From Lunularia cruciata (Eukaryota > Streptophyta > Marchantiopsida > Lunulariales > Lunulariaceae), in assembly GCA_948567375.1 (NCBI GenBank), contig OX419755.1, forward strand, positions 42,227,001 to 42,291,000: 64,000 bases of DNA, given 5' to 3'. The notes under the pieces are model-generated. The model saw nothing but the letters and a program-made list of their open reading frames with translations, searched no databases and was not told the origin of the DNA. Position numbers and translations under genes: made by a program. Position 1 is the stretch's first letter, and each line of letters opens with the position of its first letter. Below, one piece after another: positions 56,630 to 64,000 of this stretch.

Positions 56630-59600
56630 ATGGGTATTAGGTTTTAGTACATCAACACTTTGAGATGCATGGGGAAGATCATGAGGAGTGGGGTCATCAA
56701 GGTGCTCATGGAGATTGGATTGTCAAACATCATGAGATGCGCTTGTAAAATTTTTTTACTATGAACAATAATATGAATACAAAGAAGGGTTATCAAGGAG
56801 TTTGCAAAAAAAATGTATATAAATCTCAAAAATATATAAAGATGTGCATAAGGTTAGCTAACCCATACTAAAAGGTGCACTAAACTAAAACTAACTCCCA
56901 CTCACTAGGCTGCTCATCATGTGCAAGCTCTTCTCTTGTGAATATAAACCTCCTCCTCTACACCTCCAATGCTATATACAATCTCATCCTCTCCAAGAAG
57001 TCCACTCTCAATGAATAAATGAGTCGAAACCTATCCCACATGGGTCACACAAAAGCATCTACCATCTAGGTGCCCAAGCTGCTTCTGGACTACAACAAGT
57101 TCCACCTCAAAAGCTAACAATATAAGCTCGGCCCAATCATAGTCCTTTAGAGTAGATTTTGCCATCTTACTCTTCACTATGAGAATGATGTTTCCATGCA
57201 TAGCTCTAGGTCACCATGCCAAAATAAGTAGTGAAAAAAAAGCTAGAAAAATGGTTTGAATGCTAGATATACACATTTTCTACCTAGATATCTCCTAGCT
57301 GTCCTATCTCTCATTGGAAACCAATCTTCCACTATGCTCTACAGATTTTTCTTCCTCCTGTTGATAGTACCTAGTGGCAAAAAAAAAAGCTCTACAAATA
57401 AGATGTGATGAGAAAAAAATCTCTACCATGGACTATCCTTCTATGAGTGTGCTTCTCCCAAGTGTGCTTTGTCATTTTATGGTTTACCTAGCCCATGAAA
57501 AAGTAAACTAGTATGGTTTATCTCCATAAAGATGGAGTAGGTTGTATGACAGAGCCCACAATTGAGCTATTGCCATGTGAGCAATCTATGTGCATTTAAG
57601 TGGATGGCCATGTGGAGTACAATCTTATCCTTTTCAAGGGCTTTGATATATATAGGTGGTGGAGAGTTGAGAGAAAAGAGGGGGGTTTTAGTTTTAGGAG
57701 TCTCCACTAGAAGGAGAATGTTGAGAGTGAGAGTTTTAGCAAAACATGGACACAAAGGCGTCAAAAGAAACATTTGAGCAAGAGATATCTCATCTTCCTA
57801 ATCTACCACTCCAAGATCTTTTTCTCATCAAGCTTTAGATTCTACACCGTGATGGCTTATGGGATTGGACGGTGGCACACTTTGGGGTGACATTCATGGA
57901 GTTGATGATGGAAAACCTAGATCTTGTTGTCCTTCCAGTGCTTACTTACAAGCAAGTTTGGGATTTAACAATTCATGTGCTCCTTTGGAAGAAGAAGGAT
58001 TTCAATTTTTTCATGAGCTTCAAGGTGGAGTTGTGGGATCCATTTGTCAAAAAGTGAAGAAGCTAAATGACAAATTTGTAAGAGTTTGGGTCCCAACAAG
58101 GGAAGTCTAGACTTCTTCAAGGATTGAAAGAGTTAAAGGAGGGGATTTGGGGAGAAGAGACCATGGTTGGAGAGACGATCTGATACAGTACAATCAAGAC
58201 AAAAATCAAAGGAATTGAGGAGATTTTGAGTGGATTAGGGTCAATTGAAATAGGGGGGTTGAATTATCACTCAAATGAGCAAACAAGAGAATTTTGAGAG
58301 TTATGTCATATCTTTTCATAATCTGTTAATTGAATTAGTGCATTGATAAAGGTCTGATTATGTTGAGCTCAATAAATTCTATTTTTGAGTTGATCTCAAA
58401 TTAGATCTGATTAATTGAATTTAGAGCATTGGAGATCAATTTGTTGAGGAGAAGATTATGATCAAGTTTGGTTGCTTCTTAGGTTGTGGTTTGAAATCAA
58501 GCTATGAAAATTTCCAGTATTGTTGGTGGTTAGAGTTTACACTTTTCTGTGAAAATTTCATGGAATTAATCAAATAAAGAATTTAGGGTCTTGGATCAAG
58601 TATACATGACCCATCTACAAATCCACAAGTTAGCTCAACTTAGGGATCAATCCATTTCTAGGAATTGGGATTGGATTGAGCAATCAAATGTATAGGGGTT
58701 TAGACAAGAGCAAAAATAGCTACTGTGGAGAATTTAGTTTGCTTAGTGTCCACACAGAGTGAGAAATGATGCAATAAGTTCCACTAAAAATACTATTATA
58801 TTATCAATATAGGAGCATTTCTACCTTAATTACTACTAAATGTCAACTCTTCCATTTTTGTGACCATGATTAAAGACTTTGGGTTATTGGAGTGGCTTTG
58901 AGACTTTTTTAATTGTAATCTAGAAATTTCCAATACCCAAGAGCAAACCCTCAATTAGGGATTTTGGAATTAGGGTGAAAACCTACAAAAAGCTAGCAAA
59001 GTTTGAGACCTTGTCAAGGGAGCTATAGTAGTTAAATTGTGCCTTATTTCACATCATTAGAAAGATTATCTTACAGTATTCCCATTGAATTTGAGAACAC
59101 TTGAATCAAAATCACAAAGAAAAACTGATATTGATATGAGTTGCATAATTTTTTCCCCATTAAAAAAGACATGGAATTTCCCTGCTTGGATTAGAAATTA
59201 TTTGAAATCTAAAGTACATATTGGAGGAAACTTGGAGTACAAGTTAAAATTAGCTTGAGGACATACCAAGAAGACCTTGAAGCTCATTTTTGATAAAAAG
59301 CACAAAGAGTTGTTGTTGAATTCTTGTGATTGGATCCTCTTTATGCTTGCATGCTTCTTTGTACGCCAAATTAGCTTAGATTGGTGTGCAGGTATTGCAC
59401 TTAGGTTCTTTCTCTTCTAGGTGTGTTGTATTTGTCTCCTTGGTAGTGTTGGAAGTGATTACCAGCAGACCAAGAGTGTGTGTTGTGATGATAGGTTAGG
59501 TTACCCGTTACTCCCCTATTTGATAGAAGGAATACAAGAAACAAGAGTAAAAGGTTTCAATGAGTGTGCAACACATGTGCTCAAACTAATAGTGAAAAAT

Positions 59601-60050
59601 CTACATGTGACCTTTGATCCATAAACTCTACAACTAGGCACCCAATGTGTTCCCATAGAGAGAAAGGAAAAGTACAATAGTATAAACTCCATATATAATG
59701 CTACCTACAAATAAGTAATCAAATAATCTCACAAAAAATTAAAACTCACACAAAAACCCATGAAGCATTTCTTATGCCATGCAAAAAAGCCCAACTACCA
59801 TAATTAGGGTTTCCAATTGCACAACATTCCTACAATTTTCAATTTAAATTCAATAAATATGTTTGAAATTTGATAGAAATATAGTATCAACTTACATGTG
59901 GTTTGGGATATTTGATGTCAAGTCAATTTTCAATCCCAATGGTCCAAATCCATTTCTTGAATGGTCTTTGTAGCTCCTTTGATCTGATCTTTATCAATCA
60001 ACACCACTTCACATATGGCATGTAATCCATGATCGTATGGAACTTGATCA
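56630..60050. other. AT-rich region, no recognised gene
   Basis: The overlapping plus frames at 57859-58110 and 57872-58057 encode different readings of the same segment (one with VLLWKKKDFNFFMSFKVELWDPF). They may be the end of an eroded retroelement ORF. Nothing else was identified. Confidence 0.4.
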
Positions 60051-61110
60051 ACCATGGACCTTTTGAGGTCTCTTCTATGTGTTCCATTTCAATATCTCTC
60101 TTGTACTCCTCAAATTATCATCTTGTCTATCTTACTCTTGTATTTCAGTCCATCTTCCTTGCTCTTGCTCTCTTGCTCCTCAAAACATGAAGTCTTCTTT
60201 CCTCCTTTTTCCTCTACAACTCTTCTTTCTCTCTCACTCTCCTCTTCACTTTCACAATTCACACTTGCACTCTCACATATGAATACTTTCTATCTTTCTC
60301 CTCTCCTCTCTTTCTTGATTTGCACTTGCCTCTCTCCCGTTGCAAATGTGTCCCAAAAATTTGTCCTCTCCTTTCTTTCTTGATTCTCGCACCTGCATCT
60401 TGATTAAACTCTCCTCTCTTTCTCAATTTGCACCTGCCCTCTCTCCAACTCCTACGTATGCACTCTCTTGATTCTCCTCTATTATCTTTCCCAATTTTTA
60501 CCCATTGCAAATGGTTTTCTTTGAAACTATGAAGCACAATATCAATGCTTTTTGTCTCGATGCTTTCTATTTGAAACTCTCTCTTCTCTTCTCTTTCCCA
60601 ATTTCTTGCACTTGCACTCTCCCCCTATTGCTACAAAGTGCTTTTTGTCCTTCTCAATCCTCTCTTTGATCAATGCACTCTATGCTTCCTTTAAAACATG
60701 TGCTCTCTTTCTAATTTCTATCAATTTTTCTTCTCCTTCCTATTTTCCCTCTCCCCAATTTTGGTCAATTTTGAATTTGTGCTTTGATCAATATCTTATT
60801 TTCTCTCTCCTTCCTTTGATATGAGCTGCCCAATTTGAATTTCTGCTCCATTTGGGTCTTCTTCAAAAAATTTACTTACTCTTTTCCTTTTTTTGAAACC
60901 CTATCTTCTTCTCTTGAATTTGAAACCCTATCTTCTTCTTCTCTTCTTTCTCTTGAATTTCTCCTCAATCCCAACTAGCGGTCAATTGCATCTCCATTTC
61001 TCTCAAACTAAAATTTTGAATTTATCTTCTATTTGGTTAGCTAAACTTGAACTCTGGCTCAAATTCCCTCAAACTTTCCAAATTTTGACCACTCTTCATC
61101 TCTCTTAGCT
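60050..61110. repeat. Pyrimidine-rich tract of about 1 kb
   Basis: The plus strand is dominated by C and T with recurring 'ctctcctctctttct' and 'tttgcacttgc' segments. It opens long Ser/Leu/Phe-rich frames (60054-60383, 60552-60824) and the reverse purine-rich frame. These frames show repeat composition rather than protein conservation. Confidence 0.6.
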
Positions 61111-61264
61111 TCTCTTCCTCCTTTCTATTGGTGTACATTAGTGCATCTAAATTATTTGCGACCCTTCAACCACCAATGGCATGGCATTTATATTTATTTC
61201 CAATCATTCAACTATTTTTTAAACTCTCCTTTCTCTTCCTCTAGATAGCTTTTTTTTTGCTCTA

Positions 61265-61830
61265 TAAGTCATGGATTTTTGACCTTCCTTGCTCCTCGCT
61301 TCTACCAAAATACTCACCTTCTCTTACCAAAAAACTTACACACCACCTTTGAAAATACGTATCACTCAACTATATTGTAAAATTTCCTTGCTCTTCCTCT
61401 AGACATCTTATTTGTTTTGCTCTAGAATTCATGGATTTCTGACCTTCCTTACTCCTTGCTTCTACCAAAATACTCACTTTCTCTTACCAAAATACTCACA
61501 CACTACCTTTGAGAATGCCTATGCACACCATGCAACTACATTGAGCTTACTTTCCCAAATGCTTATGCTTACGGCTCACCATGCAACCACATTGGGTTTA
61601 CCTTTGCAAATACCCATGCATACAACTCAACCATATACTACCCAAAATACTCACCTTCTCCTCCCAAAATATTTACGCACCACCTTTGCAAATACACACC
61701 GTGCAACCACAAAAAACACAAAATACTCAACTTCTCTTCCCAAAATACTCACATATCACCTTTGCAAATGCATGATGTGACCACATTGGGTTTACCTTCA
61801 CAAATGCATATGCATATTGTGCAACCACAC
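61265..61830. repeat. Diverged tandem repeats with 'ccaaaatactcac' and 'cctttgcaaat' units
   Basis: 'ctctaga.ttcatggatttttgaccttcctt' occurs at about 61261 and 61421. 'accaaaatactcacttctcttac' occurs at least four times, and 'cacc.tttgcaaata' at about 61500, 61601, 61682 and 61757. At least two nested periods are mixed (about 160 bp and 75-90 bp). Confidence 0.65.
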
Positions 61831-62119
61831 ACATAGCCCATGCATATTTTGAAACCATACTAGGTTTACAATGCCAATTTAACACAATTGTTATGCAATT
61901 TAACCAAGCACAAGTGTAATATTTCATTCCAAGTGCATAAAACACACTCAAAGTACATAAAATTAAATAAATAGAGTATTCCAAGTGAATCAAACTCACT
62001 CAAAGTACATAACAAAAGAGTTTCATTTGAAACAGATTAGGTTGAATCAAAACATAAAAGTACATAAAAATATTCCATGGATCTAGAGGTCATAAAATAT
62101 ATTACATTGTAGCAGGACC

Positions 62120-63062
62120 TCATATGGCCAAAAAACTTTTCATTATATAATTTCTTGTTTCTTCTTGGTTCTCTCTATGGTACTCAAAGGCTACTTGGTC
62201 TATGCTTTGCTCTTCTTTTCCTATATCTAAATCTGAATCATCAAAGTCCTCCTCTACCCAATTATCTGCCCTATTAATCAAAAAGTTATGAAAAATAATA
62301 CACATTGTCACACATCTTAATAGATCCACATTTTATCTCAAATCATTTAGTTATACTCTTATTTCTTTGAGTGAATTCCATCTAGCTTTCAGAATTCCAA
62401 TGCAATGCTCATTTGCAACTCTAGCACATGCCATATATTTATTAAAATTGTCCTTATGAGGAGTAAGAACTTTTTTGAAGGAGTGAAATAATTGTGCCAT
62501 AGGAATATGACTTGAATCTACTAACATAAATTGATGGTTATCAAACAAGTTGCACTCTCTTCTTGTATTCAAATCAGTCCATGTAGGTGATGGTTTTATA
62601 CATACCATGTCGTGGAAAGAACCCGACATCCATGCATTGCCGATTGATAAAGTTACAAGTTGTATCATTACTTATTTGCACCTTACATACATAAATAGTA
62701 CCATTTTAACATTATCAACAACATTGAAAAAAACACTAATTCTTACCTGCAACAAAATGAATAATTTCTCTCTTGTTATCTCATACAACTTAATCATTGA
62801 TAGAGTAAAATCCCTTGCAAAATATATATAATTCCCCATCCACTTTGAGTTGTTGCGACAAGTTGAATAAAGTACCATCCACTAAACCTACACATCCAAG
62901 GAATCCTTTTTGTGCAAAAATGGTAGAATTCTTGACCTCTCTTCCATATTCAGCCATTTTACCTCCTTGCCCAATATAGAAGTAATTGTTGTCATTACTT
63001 ATTTTGTAAACATCATAGAAAAACTTGCATTGATTCCCCATAAATTTAGACCCTCTTGCCAC
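62120..63062 (-). pseudogene. PIF/Harbinger-type transposase, fragmented
   Basis: Minus-strand order: 63062-62790 with GCVGLVDGTLFNLSQQLKVD (first catalytic D), then IIHF, then 62668-62351 with GSFHD, QFMLVDSSHIP (second D) and VANEHCIGILKARWNSLKEI (third E and the typical FGxLK.RW helix). Next is 62329-62120 with VTMCIIFHNFLINRADNW, the C-terminal end. This is the DDE_Tnp_4 domain of HARBI1-like transposases, which move DNA elements by cut-and-paste with 3-bp target duplications. Frame breaks near 62670-62790 and 62340 show decay or an unrecognised intron. Terminal inverted repeats were not found. Confidence 0.78.
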
Positions 63063-64000
63063 ACTTGCTCCATCGCCATGATGGCCAAACTTATCAAGAG
63101 CAAGGGGAACCTACATCCATACATGAGTTTATGTTCTTCTAGATGCATTGCTAAATACACTATGGTTTTGTACAACATTTACTAAAGTTTGGAATGACAA
63201 TCAATCTATTCTAGTAAGTTATCTAAATGCCTAAGCATCCAATCCTTAAAAATTTCAGCAAACTCATTGCTTCATGTACACTACACTCTATCTTGTAGAT
63301 AACGGGATTCCAAGGTATAATTGCACCTTCTTGTGAGTACCACAATATAATCTTCTTCACATCCAAGCTCCATTCATTCCATTCAAGCAACTCCTTGAGA
63401 TAGTCATTTTCTATTTCCGCCTGCAACATCAACTAGATTGATTTTGCAAATTTCTAAAGCATGATAATGCAAGCACTTGTGCGAGGCATCCATGATGGCT
63501 TGGATCCGACTATAATGACTATAATGCTGTTTGATTAAACTAGAGAAGTCATGGATATTGAGAGAATCACAAGGTATTTTAGAGCCGAGAGTAAGGAGTA
63601 AGGGGAGCTCGGATTCAATCGTAAAAATTGCACTCACATTGCACTCCCACGTATTGCGGTATTGAGAAGAGCAAGGGCAAGGAGGAGCTCAGATTCCAGA
63701 GTCAATTTCCACTCACGTTGCCCTTGTTGGGTCTCCCAAGAGGAGCAAAGGGAACTCGCAAGGGAACACAATATCAAAGATGTAGTGTGAACTAGAGCAA
63801 GTGTGGTGGCTCCTAAGTTAGATTAGCTTTAGCTCTCTTCTTAATGAATGCCATTAATGGTAATTAAAATTCAAAATCAGGAAGTGGGATCAATTCAAAT
63901 CAGGCAACATTGTGAAATTAATGTATATGGATCATGACTCTATGGGTCATGATTTCAAATCACCCTATAACTTTTACAATTATTGCTATGGGTAAGGGTA
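63063..64000. other. Right edge, upstream part of the Harbinger-like region
   Basis: Minus frames at 63432-63223 and 63637-63404 might be the N-terminal part of the same ORF or its companion Myb-like protein, but no helix-turn-helix motif is clear. A short diverged direct repeat ('gggcaaggaggagctcaga' and similar) occurs around 63600-63720. Confidence 0.35.

Overview
The window looks like nuclear DNA of a land plant. It has intron-containing genes of plant families, a eukaryotic tRNA-Ser with a long variable arm, a PIF/Harbinger transposase, chromodomain Ty3/gypsy elements and a LINE-type reverse transcriptase. The spliced SWIM/MULE-like gene and this LINE type seem to me more typical of bryophytes, lycophytes or ferns than of flowering plants. 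That is an impression, not a proof. No bacterial operon or organelle gene block is present.

Layout. 0-10 kb is decayed repeat sequence: a minus-strand gag-like end, copies of one LTR family in both orientations, a 2.0-kb insertion flanked by GCTAT inside one of those LTRs, a dead plus-strand gypsy integrase and a dead minus-strand LINE end. 10-31 kb is the gene island: a seven-exon YjbQ/UPF0047 gene (+), tRNA-Ser(AGA) (+), a four-exon single-pass membrane protein with an acidic Trp-rich tail and an apparent one-base frameshift (-), a single-exon LEA_2/NDR1-HIN1-like gene (-), and a spliced gene of at least five exons for a SWIM zinc-finger, MULE-transposase-derived protein (-). A LINE 3' part lies between the last two. 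33-34.7 kb holds several LINE 3' tails and short tandem repeats.

36.3-51.3 kb is one three-level nest. A plus-strand LINE is split inside its reverse transcriptase by a minus-strand chromodomain Ty3/gypsy element (37772-49230, target duplication TAGAG on both sides). A second, younger member of the same family (37801-43495) sits inside the left LTR of the first. Their LTRs carry dense heat-shock-element arrays (GAAnnTTCnnGAA) just upstream of a TATAAATA box, which suggests a heat-responsive element family.

51.3-64 kb is again repeat-rich: short tandem duplications, unrecognised degenerate ORFs, a 1-kb pyrimidine-rich tract and a broken PIF/Harbinger transposase. Of the recognised coding units, only the YjbQ, LEA_2 and SWIM genes look fully open. 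Nothing indicates that the genes work together in one pathway; the neighbourhood is an ordinary plant gene island inside nested repeats.
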